Positions 26,718 through 35,132 of a stretch of 55,702 nucleotides of DNA are shown here, piece by piece (position 1 is the first letter of the stretch; each line of letters opens with the position of its first letter). The DNA is from Desulfobacterales bacterium (GTDB lineage Bacteria > Desulfobacterota > Desulfobacteria > Desulfobacterales > C00003060): NCBI GenBank assembly GCA_030616425.1, contig JAUWXJ010000001.1, positions 1 to 55,702 on the forward strand, read 5' to 3'. The position numbers were made by a program, and so were the translations under genes. The notes under the pieces are model-generated. The model was given only the letters and a program-made list of their open reading frames with translations, was not told where the DNA came from and ran no database searches.

Positions 26718-26927
26718 GATGAACTCGTAAAAAGTCTTTTGCGAACGACTTTGAGCATTTTGGGGAAAAGATGCCTGATGAGCGGCGCGTTAAAAATCAC
26801 AAACTGTTTGAGGGCGTTAGCCCGAGTTTAGCGCAAGGCTTCACTCCGTGCTGTGATTTAGCGACGCGATTCAGGCATCCCCAAAATGTTCACGGAGTGA
26901 GTAAAATCGACTTTTTACGAAGACATC
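26718..26927. mobile_element. miniature palindromic repeat element, copy 1
   Basis: About 210 bp with inverted ends GATGAACTCGTAAAAAGTC and GACTTTTTACGAAGACATC, a second pair of arms (ATTTTGGGG / CCCCAAAAT, GATGCCTGA / TCAGGCATC), and a core where AACTGTTTGAGG, a small GC stem and GAGTTTAGCGCAAGGC occur. The same core is in the element at 28.85 kb. It encodes nothing and resembles the large palindromic repeats of Desulfobacterota genomes. Its right end supplies the last codons and TAA stop of the GT2 gene. Confidence 0.8.
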
Positions 26928-27664
26928 AATTCTTTCAGTTTCGCATATTTTACAAAAGTATAATACGAGTAAAGAGTGGCCAGCTGAAATCCTACAGCCC
27001 CATCTAGAAAACCCCGCTTTAAAAGGTACATTTGCACAAAGGTGAACCAGGCACGAAAGGCCATCTCGATCCAGCCGACCTGACGCCCCTCTTTGTAATA
27101 GGCCTCGGCAGACAATGTAGAGTATCGGTCCATCCTTTGAACAAAGTCCGAGATTGACCGGTAAGTGTAATGTTCGACAAAATTATGCAATCGTCCCACT
27201 GGTCCTGACACCTCAACTCCTTCGTGCACCAAGCGCTCCTTAAATCTTCCCTTGTCCTTGCGAAAGAGCCTCAGGTGATATTCGGGGTACCATCCGCCGT
27301 GACGGACCCATCGATCTCCAAAAAAGACCTTGTAGGGCAACTCGTATCCCGCCAGCAGCGGTTCACCTGACCGGAACAAGGCAAGGATTTCGTCTGAAAG
27401 TTCACGAGTCACTCTCTCATCAGCATCAATGGCAAGTATCCAGTTGTTTGTCGCTTTTGAAATTGCGTAGTTTTTTTGACTCCCAAAGCCGTCCCACTTC
27501 CTCTGAAATATCTGGTCCGTGTATCTTCCTGCAATGTCCCGGGTGAGGTCTGTGCTGAAGTTGTCCACAATAATTATCTCTTCGGCCCACTTCACCTTCT
27601 CCAGGCACCTGCCTATGTTCTCCTCTTCATTATATGTTATAATGACAACCGAAAGCGTTTCCAT
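26915..27664 (-). CDS. glycosyltransferase family 2, WaaE/KdtX-like
   Basis: A 249-residue GT-A enzyme that opens METLSVVIITYNEEENIGRC and has the IIIVDNFSTDLT and AIDADERV (DXD-like) motifs of the LPS core beta-1,4-glucosyltransferase group (WaaE, LgtF, KdtX). The C-terminus carries an amphipathic region (AFRAWFTFVQMYLLKRG) that may touch the membrane. ATG 27664 is preferred over GTG 27673 because AGGTG lies upstream. It follows the deacetylase gene on the same strand. The last residues are encoded inside the palindromic repeat. Confidence 0.9.
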   Translation of the reverse strand: METLSVVIITYNEEENIGRCLEKVKWAEEIIIVDNFSTDLTRDIAGRYTDQIFQRKWDGFGSQKNYAISKATNNWILAIDADERVTRELSDEILALFRSGEPLLAGYELPYKVFFGDRWVRHGGWYPEYHLRLFRKDKGRFKERLVHEGVEVSGPVGRLHNFVEHYTYRSISDFVQRMDRYSTLSAEAYYKEGRQVGWIEMAFRAWFTFVQMYLLKRGFLDGAVGFQLATLYSYYTFVKYAKLKELMSS

Positions 27665-27693
27665 AACCCACACCTATCTTTGGTCGCACAGCA

Positions 27694-28500
27694 CTATATG
27701 CGACTTTTCCCCTTTTTTAGCTTTATTTTGAAATCAAGCAGATTGTCGTTTCGCTTTATGATGATCCGCTTGAGCTGAAAAGGGTCAACCGCCTCGTCAT
27801 TGTCACCATGGTGTATGACGCATGCCGCCTGAAAACCAGCTTCTCGAACAGCCCATCGAATCTTTTCGTTTTCCTTTCCGTAGGGGTATGAAAAGGCAAT
27901 TATTTCATTGCCTAGTGCGCCCCCTAAAACAGACCTGGAAGCCCTCACATCAGATTCAACCGCACTTAACGGCAACTGAGTGAGGTCTTGGTGGGTGTGA
28001 CTGTGCGACCCAAATTCAACACCGCTGAGAGCAAGATCCTTAATTTCCTCTGCATTCAACAATGGCTCCTCAGGTTCTCCTTTTTCTAGGTCCCACAAAT
28101 TAACGCCACCAATGTATTTCGTCACCAGAAAAACAACTGCTTTAAAGTCGTGACTCTCAAGGATCGGCCAAGCAGAAGTGTAAAAGTTTCTGTAGCCGTC
28201 ATCAAAGGTGATGATGATCGGCTTCGATGGGCACACCCCTTTACCATGCCTATAATCTAGCCATTCCTTTATTGTTATGCTATGATATCCTCTATCTTTC
28301 AAATAAGCCATCTGGGCGCGGAATCTTTTTGGAGAGACCCGAAGTTTTGGCAGCTTGGTGCCCGCGATGTCATCGCTCACCATGTGATACATGAGGATAG
28401 GCACACCTCGAATATTTCGGCGCCATACATTGAAGCGAAGTAAAACCGAAATTAGGATTGCTAGAAAAATCACACAAGTTAACAACATGGGCTGACACAA
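27694..28500 (-). CDS. membrane-anchored polysaccharide deacetylase (NodB domain)
   Basis: A 268-residue protein with an N-terminal hydrophobic anchor (residues 4-22) and a NodB/CE4 domain: ILMYHMVSDD, the metal-binding IITFDDGYRNFY and SHSHTHQDLTQL (HXXXH). The family removes acetyl or formyl groups from sugars; members anchored this way act on the periplasmic side. LPS-linked members include ArnD-like deformylases, but this one lacks the neighbouring arn genes. A core N-acetyl sugar or an undecaprenyl-linked intermediate are possible substrates. Confidence 0.88.
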   Translation of the reverse strand: MCQPMLLTCVIFLAILISVLLRFNVWRRNIRGVPILMYHMVSDDIAGTKLPKLRVSPKRFRAQMAYLKDRGYHSITIKEWLDYRHGKGVCPSKPIIITFDDGYRNFYTSAWPILESHDFKAVVFLVTKYIGGVNLWDLEKGEPEEPLLNAEEIKDLALSGVEFGSHSHTHQDLTQLPLSAVESDVRASRSVLGGALGNEIIAFSYPYGKENEKIRWAVREAGFQAACVIHHGDNDEAVDPFQLKRIIIKRNDNLLDFKIKLKKGKSRI

Positions 28501-28631
28501 AGACTCTATTCTTACTTCTCAGTAGGGGTCTTAAGCTTTCACAGGCATTTGCCAAAACAGCTGCACACCTATGTTTAAAAGAGCCCGTTTAAAGCAGCAG
28601 CTCCAGCAACACCCGTTTCACCTTTGACCCT

Positions 28632-28805
28632 TCAGGTTTCTATTGACTTTGCTTCATCGATGAGCATGATGGGAATATCATCCCTGATCTCATAAAGGAG
28701 TTTACACTTATCACAGATAAGTCCATCCTTTGTCTCATTCATATAAATGTCCCCTTTGCACTTAGGACAGGCCAAGATATCTAATAACTCCTGGCTGATT
28801 GCCAT
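28632..28805 (-). CDS. Trm112/YcaR family small zinc-ribbon-like protein
   Basis: A 57-residue protein starting MAISQELLDILACPKCKG, with a second cysteine pair CDKCKLLYEI and the end IRDDIPIMLIDEA. The pattern is that of the Trm112/UPF0434 family (E. coli YcaR), which in E. coli lies beside lpxK and kdsB. Trm112 proteins in eukaryotes and archaea activate methyltransferases; the bacterial role is not settled. A strong AAGGGGG ribosome binding site precedes the ATG by about 8 bases. About 130 bp separate it from the deacetylase. Confidence 0.9.
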   Translation of the reverse strand: MAISQELLDILACPKCKGDIYMNETKDGLICDKCKLLYEIRDDIPIMLIDEAKSIET

Positions 28806-28846
28806 AACTTTACCCCCTTTCCAGAGAAATAGTTACAACTGGTTTC

Positions 28847-29036
28847 AAAACCTCTTAGTGAGCCAATTTTGGCCATTTTGCTAAGAAGTTCTTAGCGAAG
28901 GCGGAGCGTAAAAATTGGAACTGTTTGATCCCGCGTAGCGGGAGAGTTTAGCGCATGGCTTCACTACGTGCTCCAATTTTAGCGGAGTAAGCTTAGAACT
29001 TCTCAAAATGGACAAACCAGCGAGAAAAGAGGTTTT
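28847..29036. mobile_element. miniature palindromic repeat element, copy 2
   Basis: About 190 bp with outer arms AAAACCTCTT / AAGAGGTTTT, inner arms around AAGTTCTTAGC / GCTTAGAACTTCT, and a core AACTGTTTGATCCCGCG plus GAGTTTAGCGCATGGCTTC that matches the core of the 26.7 kb element. The outer arms differ between copies, so the core is the conserved part. The remaining 110 bp up to the epimerase gene hold further inverted short words (GTCAAATGGTCGAGTGG and its near-complement). No gene is seen from 28806 to 29144. Confidence 0.8.
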
Positions 29037-29144
29037 TAAACCGCTTCTAAGTGGTTGAGTAGTCAAATGGTCGAGTGGTCATTTGTCATTCTCTACTCCC
29101 CGTTCTCGATTCACAAAGCCCCATTCAACCATCACGCTATTCGA

Positions 29145-30086
29145 CTATTTGACCAACTCTTTAATCCACTCGTACTCCGTCTTAAGTCCATCCTGAATCG
29201 AGACTTTTGCTTTGTATCCTATCACTTCCTCTGCTTTGGTCACGTCCGCCAAAGTGTGTCTCACATCACCCTTTTGTACACCCTGATAATGCACCTCAAG
29301 ATCCCGACCCATCATCCCCTTCATGATCTCTATCACCTTGTTCAGAGTAATGCGTGACCCCCCCCCAATGTTCAGCACTTCTCCAGGCATAGCTTTTTCA
29401 AAGGCCAGCCAGTTGGCTTCCATAATGTCGTCCACATGTGTGAAGTCTCTGCTCTGTTCGCCGTCCCCATACACCTTAAGCGGTTTCCCCTCCAGTGCCC
29501 ATCTGAAGAAACGGTGAAAGGCCATGTCTGGCCGTTGACGAGCCCCGTAAACTGTGAAATACCGCAGTGAGATTACTGGTATTCCAAAATTTTTGTAGTA
29601 AAGACGGCACAGGTGTTCGGCAGCCAGCTTAGACACACCATACGGAGAAACCGGACACGGCAGGGAGGATTCTCTCATGGGAAGATCTTTGGTATCTCCA
29701 TAAACTGAAGAAGAGGAGGCATAAACGAATCCCTTCACCGGATTTTGCTTACACGCCTCAAGGAGCATCTGTGTTGCAAGGATATTGTTATCAGAGTAAA
29801 TTTTAAAGTCTTGCCCCCAACTCGCCCGCACACCTGCTTGGGCCGATTGATGAAAAACAACATCAACTCCGTCCAAAACCTTTGCCAAGTCGACCTCAAG
29901 GAGACTTCCTTCAACAAACTCAAAATTGTGACTCTTCCTCAATTCACTAATATTTGATTCCTTTATGGATCTGGCGTAGTAATTCATAAAATTATCGATA
30001 CCTGCGACCTCTAATCCCTTTTGAATCAAATATTCGCACAAATGCGATCCAATAAAGCCGGCTGCCCCTGTGACCAAAGACTTCAA
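29145..30086 (-). CDS. NAD-dependent sugar-nucleotide epimerase/dehydratase (UDP-glucuronate or UDP-glucose 4-epimerase type)
   Basis: A 313-residue extended SDR protein with GAAGFIGSHL at residues 7-16, SSSSVYG and the catalytic YGVSK, plus YGARQRPDMAF and DGEQSRDFTHVDD. These fit UDP-glucose or UDP-glucuronate 4-epimerases. With ugd in the same locus, UDP-glucuronate to UDP-galacturonate is a reasonable inference, but the substrate cannot be proved from sequence. Its ATG overlaps the stop of the upstream GT4 gene as ATGA. Confidence 0.88.
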   Translation of the reverse strand: MKSLVTGAAGFIGSHLCEYLIQKGLEVAGIDNFMNYYARSIKESNISELRKSHNFEFVEGSLLEVDLAKVLDGVDVVFHQSAQAGVRASWGQDFKIYSDNNILATQMLLEACKQNPVKGFVYASSSSVYGDTKDLPMRESSLPCPVSPYGVSKLAAEHLCRLYYKNFGIPVISLRYFTVYGARQRPDMAFHRFFRWALEGKPLKVYGDGEQSRDFTHVDDIMEANWLAFEKAMPGEVLNIGGGSRITLNKVIEIMKGMMGRDLEVHYQGVQKGDVRHTLADVTKAEEVIGYKAKVSIQDGLKTEYEWIKELVK

Positions 30087-31204
30087 GTCGTCCCTCCTTG
30101 TGTTCCTGTCTTGTGTCTATATATAGTGGTATATAGCTCAATCGTTCTATCTAGCATATTGTCGTAATTATAATTTTTTTCAACCCTAAATCTGCCGTTT
30201 TCTCCTAACCTCTTTGAAAGCTTCTCATCTTGTAACAGTCTTAAGATTCCATCTGCAACAGCCTCAGCATTATTCGGCTCAACCAGCAGACCTGTTTCTT
30301 CCGGTCTAATCACCTCGGAAATACTTCCAACATTTGTTGCCACAACCGGCTTCTTCATAGCCAAGTACTGAAGCACGGCCTGGGGGACACCTTCTGCCGA
30401 TTCTGAAGTCAGAGCGCACACATCAGAAGCTGACAAGATCTCGGGGATATCTTCTCGGTACCCGGTCATTATCACATTCTTCTCGAGTTCTAGATCTTCT
30501 ATCTTTCTCTGAATATTATTCATGCCGGGGCCATCACCCACTATCAAAAAAACGATGGATGGTATTACTCCCAAAACGATTCGGGATGCCTCAAGGAAAA
30601 TCCCATGCCGCTTCCAGCTTCTCAAAACCGCCACCATGGTCACAACCTTTGTGCCTTCTGGAATCTGCAATTCTTCCCTTATTCCTCTGCCTGAGACTCC
30701 AGGGTGGAATCTGTCCAACATGACGCCCGTAGGTATAGAAAATATTTTGTTACCATCAAGACGGTTTTCTTCCATCATCATTCTGCGGATCGACTCCCCG
30801 GTAGTGATAACGGCATCAGGCATTCTATAAACAAAATTGAGAATGTGTTTCGATATGGGGACTGAGAGGTGTCGAGTTCTGACAAGCACAGGGACATTGG
30901 CAATCTTGGCTGCAAAGGAGGCTATCCAGCTGTCAACCGAACTGTGAGTATTCACTACCAGAATATCCCTTTCCTTGATTAGACTCACTATCTTCAAAAG
31001 GGCTGTCACATCAAAGCTGTGTTTTATATCTAGTAGGTGTGTTTCGATCCCATTCTTTACCGCTTCTTTTGCCAGTTTACTTTCCGGAGGACAGAGAATC
31101 GAGGCCTCGTGACCCCTGTCCAACAAACCGATGGTGTCAAGAAGGATTCGTATCTCTTGTCCTCCCCATCCATTTGACCATTCTGTATGGAGAACCCTAA
31201 GCAT
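30083..31204 (-). CDS. glycosyltransferase family 4
   Basis: A 373-residue GT4 enzyme with the acceptor-side opening LHTEWSNGWGGQEIRIL, the donor motif VTMVAVLRSWKRHGIFLEA and the EX7E region VCALTSESAEGVPQAVLQYLA, then GSISEVIRPEETGLLV. It is coupled to the epimerase by a 4-base overlap, so the two probably supply and transfer the same sugar. Upstream is a 270 bp gap with a palindromic repeat that separates this pair from waaC. Confidence 0.92.
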   Translation of the reverse strand: MLRVLHTEWSNGWGGQEIRILLDTIGLLDRGHEASILCPPESKLAKEAVKNGIETHLLDIKHSFDVTALLKIVSLIKERDILVVNTHSSVDSWIASFAAKIANVPVLVRTRHLSVPISKHILNFVYRMPDAVITTGESIRRMMMEENRLDGNKIFSIPTGVMLDRFHPGVSGRGIREELQIPEGTKVVTMVAVLRSWKRHGIFLEASRIVLGVIPSIVFLIVGDGPGMNNIQRKIEDLELEKNVIMTGYREDIPEILSASDVCALTSESAEGVPQAVLQYLAMKKPVVATNVGSISEVIRPEETGLLVEPNNAEAVADGILRLLQDEKLSKRLGENGRFRVEKNYNYDNMLDRTIELYTTIYRHKTGTQGGTT

Positions 31205-31286
31205 CTGATGACCTTCTTATACTGTGCACGGTCATAAATGGCGTTTTATGACTTCCGTGGGGTATCAGGTTCGACGCATTGTTAAA

Positions 31287-31443
31287 ATAAATTCGAAATC
31301 CGAATATCGAAATCCAAAACAAATCCGAATTTTCAAATTTCTTAATGTTTCAAGCTAAACATCAGCCAATTTATTTTGAATCTTTTGTTTTGGTAATTTG
31401 ATATTGTTTCGTATTTCGTGCTTCGTATTTCGGATTTGGCAGT
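31287..31443. repeat. AT-rich inverted repeat of GAAATCCGAA-type words
   Basis: The 273 bp gap between waaC and the GT4 gene holds many variants of AAATCCGAA and TTTCGTATTTCG. The left part (ATTCGAAATCCGAATATCG) and the right part (GTTTCGTATTTCGTGCTTCG) are inverted relative to each other, so the whole stretch can fold as an imperfect palindrome. Comparable tracts are frequent between genes in this lineage. No gene or clear promoter is seen. Confidence 0.65.
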
Positions 31444-31477
31444 ATATTGTGCATGGTCAAAAATTCAAAAGCTCCAA

Positions 31478-32521
31478 CTATGCCCGTCCAAAGTATAATA
31501 CCCTTGCAACAGCACCAAAAACCTGCTCAACAGAAATAAGTTTCATACACTCAACACTGTCACACTTTTTCTTAAAGCACGGGCTACAAGACAGGTCCGA
31601 GCGTATAATTTCATGCCCTTCTCCGAATGGGCCTGTTCTCCAGGGAGCCGTAGGGCCGAAAAGGGCAACTACAGGTGTTCCTACTGCCGCGGATAGGTGC
31701 ATGGGGCCCGTATCTGTAGATACCAGACATTTTGACATCTCGTAGAGGGCAGCCAAATGCCTTAAATCGGTCCGGCCAGAAAAGTCGATGCACGGATTGT
31801 GCATTCTAGAAATGATCTTTGCGATTTCTTTCTTATCTTCTTCGCTTCCCGTGAGGACCACGACACACCCAAGCTCTGAAACAACCCTGTCAGCCAATCT
31901 TGAGAAATTATCACCATCCCAGAGTTTGCTATCCCATTTTGCCACAGGATTTATGGCAAGAACAGATTGATTGTCCCATCCGTTTTGACGCAGCATCGAC
32001 CTGACGCGCGACCTTTCCTGTTCTCCAAGCGGGATATCAAACCTTATGTCGTGGGCCTCAACACCCAAGTGTTTAACCAAATTTAAGTATCTAAAAACCG
32101 CATGTTTGTCCATATCAAAGGGTGGTATGCGACCATTAAGGACAATATAGCTGAATTCACGGGTCATCCCGTAGCCGATCTTTTGTTTCGCCCGACACAG
32201 ACCAACCATCGCAGCACTTTTCATAAGCCCCTGAAAATCAATCACGATGTCATATGTGGTGTCTCGAAGTTCCCTCACAAAACGAATCGCCCCTTTTATG
32301 TTCTGAAGGCACTGAGGCCCCAGAAGGCCCTTGATCCACTGTTGTCGTTTTGAGATAAGGATCCGATCTAGGGCCTGATGAGATTTGACGATGTCAGATG
32401 CAGCCTCCTCCACCAGCCAGGTGACGTGAGCGTCGGGAAAATGCTCCCTAAGAGCATTCAGGGCCGGCAGTGTATGGATTACGTCTCCAATAGCGCTCAT
32501 TTTGATGATGAGTATGTTCAT
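31478..32521 (-). CDS. waaC: lipopolysaccharide heptosyltransferase I
   Basis: A 347-residue GT9 protein opening MNILIIKMSAIGDVIHTLPAL, the classical WaaC N-terminus, with DIVIDFQGLMKSA, the donor motif CLVSTDTGPMHLSAAVGTP and VALFGPTAPWRTGPFG. WaaC adds the first L-glycero-D-manno-heptose to Kdo on lipid A. A C-terminal cysteine set (CSPCFKKKCDSVEC) is present. It lies directly after waaF, as expected for an inner-core operon. Confidence 0.93.
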   Translation of the reverse strand: MNILIIKMSAIGDVIHTLPALNALREHFPDAHVTWLVEEAASDIVKSHQALDRILISKRQQWIKGLLGPQCLQNIKGAIRFVRELRDTTYDIVIDFQGLMKSAAMVGLCRAKQKIGYGMTREFSYIVLNGRIPPFDMDKHAVFRYLNLVKHLGVEAHDIRFDIPLGEQERSRVRSMLRQNGWDNQSVLAINPVAKWDSKLWDGDNFSRLADRVVSELGCVVVLTGSEEDKKEIAKIISRMHNPCIDFSGRTDLRHLAALYEMSKCLVSTDTGPMHLSAAVGTPVVALFGPTAPWRTGPFGEGHEIIRSDLSCSPCFKKKCDSVECMKLISVEQVFGAVARVLYFGRA

Positions 32522-32544
32522 AACATCAGTGCCTAAAGTTTAGT

Positions 32545-33618
32545 TCACCTACTATCGCCACCCTTGCCGGTCTCTGCGATCAGCGCAGCAGCAGCAGCAT
32601 ATACCCGATCAATTGTAATCTCTTTCATACAGCGATGGTCCTCAGGACATTCTGGCTTGAGACAAGGGCTACAGGGGACCTGCACACGAATAATGCGACT
32701 CCTGGAACTACTTGGCCCTGTTGTAATCGGATTGGTCGAGCCAAAAATAGCAACCAGGGGCACATCAAATGCCGATGCCACGTGCATCAAGCCGGAATCG
32801 TTGGTTACGAAGAGTTGACACTTTTCAATTAAGGCTACAGCCTCACGAAGGGTGGTTCTGCCACAAAGATTGATACAACCGTGCTTCATCAATGCTGAAA
32901 TCTGGCGCCCCGTGGCCTCTTCCCCTGACCCTCCAAAGATAATAATCCGAGACGCCCAATTGGTCTGAATCTTGTCACACAGGGCCGCATACCGTTCAGG
33001 CGGCCACCGCTTTGCCGGCCCGTAAGTAGATCCAGGATTTACCCCTACTAGTACGTCACGGCCTGTCACTCCGTAATTTGCCAGTATATCTTCCGCGCGG
33101 CTGCATTCCTGGCCCGTCACTACTATGGTCAGGTCTCTGCCATCAAGCTCCAGGAAAGCCCCCTTTAGAATGGTGAGGTAGTAATCAATTTCGTGGATCT
33201 GCTTGAATTTTGGTTCCAAATGAATGGGGTGTGTCAGAAGCGCGCCCCGGGCATCAGTATCGTAGCCGAGTCTGTTGGGAATTCCGGCCAAGTAAGTTAG
33301 CAGGGCAGCTTCAAAGGCATTCTGGAACAAAACGGAGAGATCAAACCTGCGTCTCCTCAATTCCTTGATCAGCTGTATTTTTCCCACCCAACCCGCATGT
33401 TTTCTCTCTGAATCATATTGTATGACATAATCCGCATACGGATTATGGTAAAAAACTGGAGCCACCCAGGGCTTGGCCAAGATACTGATTTGTGCGTGGG
33501 GAAAATTCTTTCGAATCGCCCGAACCGCTGGCGTAGTCAGGATGGCATCCCCGACCCAGTTCGTAGAACGAATAAGTATGCGTTCGATCGTATCAGAATT
33601 CAGTTTTCTTTTTATCAT
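32545..33618 (-). CDS. waaF: lipopolysaccharide heptosyltransferase II
   Basis: A GT9 protein of about 357 residues when started at ATG 33618, which precedes the family opening ERILIRSTNWVGDAILTTPAVRA; the longer open frame to 33747 would overlap lpxL and is not conserved. It has NPGSTYGPAKRWPPERYA and the donor motif LFVTNDSGLMHVASAFDVP followed by VAIFGSTNPITTGP, all typical of WaaF, which adds the second heptose. The C-terminus has the Cys-rich CSPCLKPECPE segment. The order lpxL-waaF-waaC suggests one inner-core unit. Confidence 0.92.
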   Translation of the reverse strand: MIKRKLNSDTIERILIRSTNWVGDAILTTPAVRAIRKNFPHAQISILAKPWVAPVFYHNPYADYVIQYDSERKHAGWVGKIQLIKELRRRRFDLSVLFQNAFEAALLTYLAGIPNRLGYDTDARGALLTHPIHLEPKFKQIHEIDYYLTILKGAFLELDGRDLTIVVTGQECSRAEDILANYGVTGRDVLVGVNPGSTYGPAKRWPPERYAALCDKIQTNWASRIIIFGGSGEEATGRQISALMKHGCINLCGRTTLREAVALIEKCQLFVTNDSGLMHVASAFDVPLVAIFGSTNPITTGPSSSRSRIIRVQVPCSPCLKPECPEDHRCMKEITIDRVYAAAAALIAETGKGGDSR

Positions 33619-33686
33619 CAGACGAGTGACAATTCTCTTTCCGCTGTGCCCGCTGTGCTGGTCGTCTTGGCTCAGGTGCCCGTCCG

Positions 33687-34592
33687 TTACTTCCTTGGCC
33701 AGAGATGATAGGGCCTTGTCTTCCAACGCTGATGGACCCAAAACCACTGATCCGGATACCGGCGAATAAACGATTCTATAACCTTGGTGTACTGCTGGGT
33801 ATTGGCCTCAACATCCTTTGTCTTATCCCCTGTTTGCACCAAGGGGACCTCAGGACCAAATTCCGCCTTAAAGCATGATTTGTCTCTCACAAGAAACACT
33901 GGCACAACAGGGGCTCCTGTATGTAAGGCAAGCAATGCCAACCCCTTGTTCGTACAGGCCGGCCTTCCAAAAAAATCGACAAAAACACCATCATACCAAT
34001 CGACATTCTGGTCCATCAACATGCCAACCATCTCCCTTCTTGCCAGGCTTTTCATGACCATGCGCATCGAATATTTTTTTGGTATTAACTTCCCCCCAAA
34101 ACGGGTCCTGTGCCTTATGAAAAATTCTTCAAGAGGCCTGAATTCGAGTGGCCGTACGACAATACTCGCTGGATAACCAGTCATAGCTATAACAACGGTC
34201 AAAAGTTCCCAGTTCCCCATATGGGCTGTGAGGATGAGAACACCTTTGCCTTTCTCATAGGCACGCGTGAGGTTGGATAATCCCTCAATGAGAAAGTATT
34301 TATGAAAGTTCTTCTTCTCCAGTCTCAGAAACCAGCCCATCTCGAATAAGATCTGGCCCAGCCCGCAAAAAACCCTCCGCGCAAGCTCTCTGATCTGTCT
34401 CGACCCCTTTTCCCGCCCAAAGGCGTGGAAGAGGTTTTCTAAGGCAATCTCTCTATGTTTTGAATCACAAACGAAAATGAGATGACCCAGAAACGCCCCC
34501 AACCGTCGACCCGTATCTAGCGGGACTCTACCCAGGAGCATAAATAACCGAGTGATCACCTGACAAGCCATTCTGTCAAACAAGCTTTTCAT
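33687..34592 (-). CDS. lpxL: lipid A late acyltransferase (LpxL/HtrB family)
   Basis: A 301-residue membrane-associated acyltransferase with the catalytic HX4E motif in TAHMGNWELL, then GMLMDQNVDWYDGVFVDFFGRPA and FWVHQRWKTRP, the usual LpxL/LpxM landmarks. It transfers a secondary acyl chain onto Kdo2-lipid A at the inner leaflet. A weakly hydrophobic N-terminal stretch (residues 12-40) probably docks to the membrane. LpxL and LpxM cannot be separated by sequence here. It is first in the lpxL-waaF-waaC unit, with a strong hairpin upstream. Confidence 0.9.
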   Translation of the reverse strand: MKSLFDRMACQVITRLFMLLGRVPLDTGRRLGAFLGHLIFVCDSKHREIALENLFHAFGREKGSRQIRELARRVFCGLGQILFEMGWFLRLEKKNFHKYFLIEGLSNLTRAYEKGKGVLILTAHMGNWELLTVVIAMTGYPASIVVRPLEFRPLEEFFIRHRTRFGGKLIPKKYSMRMVMKSLARREMVGMLMDQNVDWYDGVFVDFFGRPACTNKGLALLALHTGAPVVPVFLVRDKSCFKAEFGPEVPLVQTGDKTKDVEANTQQYTKVIESFIRRYPDQWFWVHQRWKTRPYHLWPRK

Positions 34593-34605
34593 AAAATAAT
34601 AAACC

Positions 34606-34656
34606 CTGCTGCCACTTTCGATCCGCCTCAGGGGAACTACTGGCCGCAGCAGGGTT
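34606..34656. terminator. 11-bp perfect stem between hepT and lpxL
   Basis: AACCCTGCTGC and GCAGCAGGGTT form a perfect 11 bp stem around a loop of about 29 bases in the 81 bp gap between hepT and lpxL. AT-rich bases flank it on the lpxL side, so it may end transcription coming from the toxin-antitoxin pair. It has no long T-run, so function is tentative. Confidence 0.55.
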
Positions 34657-34673
34657 GGCGCACGCTTTTCAGT

Positions 34674-35132
34674 TCAAAGAGATCGATCCACCAAATCGGG
34701 GTGTAAGCCTATCCATTCGAGAATTTTAGCCAAAATCTTTTCTACATCATCAAGTTGCTCATGGCATATTTGGTAAAGTTCTTCTGTTGTGACTTCGTCG
34801 TAAAAATGAACCATACGGTTTCGATACCCGGCTAATTCCCGCATGATCTTTGCTTCCGCCTCTTGCAGCACGCCACACTTTTTAAGCTCTATAGGAATTT
34901 CCTTATATTCAGCAACAGCCTTGCCAAACCCTTTGGCCAGCATATGTCTACCCAAATCCATCAGCGCTTCAAGCCCCCTGCGCAGGTAGGATTCTGCTGA
35001 AGCGGCATTCCTGGGATCGGATAAGAAGGATTGGTAGGAATCAAGAGGTAAGGAACGGACACTCCCCATCATCTTCCTGATCCAGGCGGTTCTCTCAACG
35101 ATGATTTTTTCTCGAAGCATTGAACGTGTCAT
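34674..35132 (-). CDS. hepT: HepT-like HEPN-domain toxin (DUF86)
   Basis: A protein of about 152 residues when started at ATG 35132 (MTRSMLREKIIVE). The C-terminal part carries GYRNRMVHFYDEV, which matches the RX4HXY motif of HEPN RNases: Arg, His and the Tyr that the MntA partner AMPylates in type VII toxin-antitoxin systems. HepT cleaves or inactivates RNA (tRNA in characterised cases) when unmodified. The gene overlaps mntA by 38 bases, so the two are translated together. Codon use looks like the neighbours. Confidence 0.85.
   Translation of the reverse strand: MTRSMLREKIIVERTAWIRKMMGSVRSLPLDSYQSFLSDPRNAASAESYLRRGLEALMDLGRHMLAKGFGKAVAEYKEIPIELKKCGVLQEAEAKIMRELAGYRNRMVHFYDEVTTEELYQICHEQLDDVEKILAKILEWIGLHPDLVDRSL

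Noticed and set aside
32545..33747. Long version of waaF starting at 33747
   Set aside because: The first 43 residues are unconserved and would overlap lpxL. The ATG at 33618 gives the normal WaaF N-terminus.
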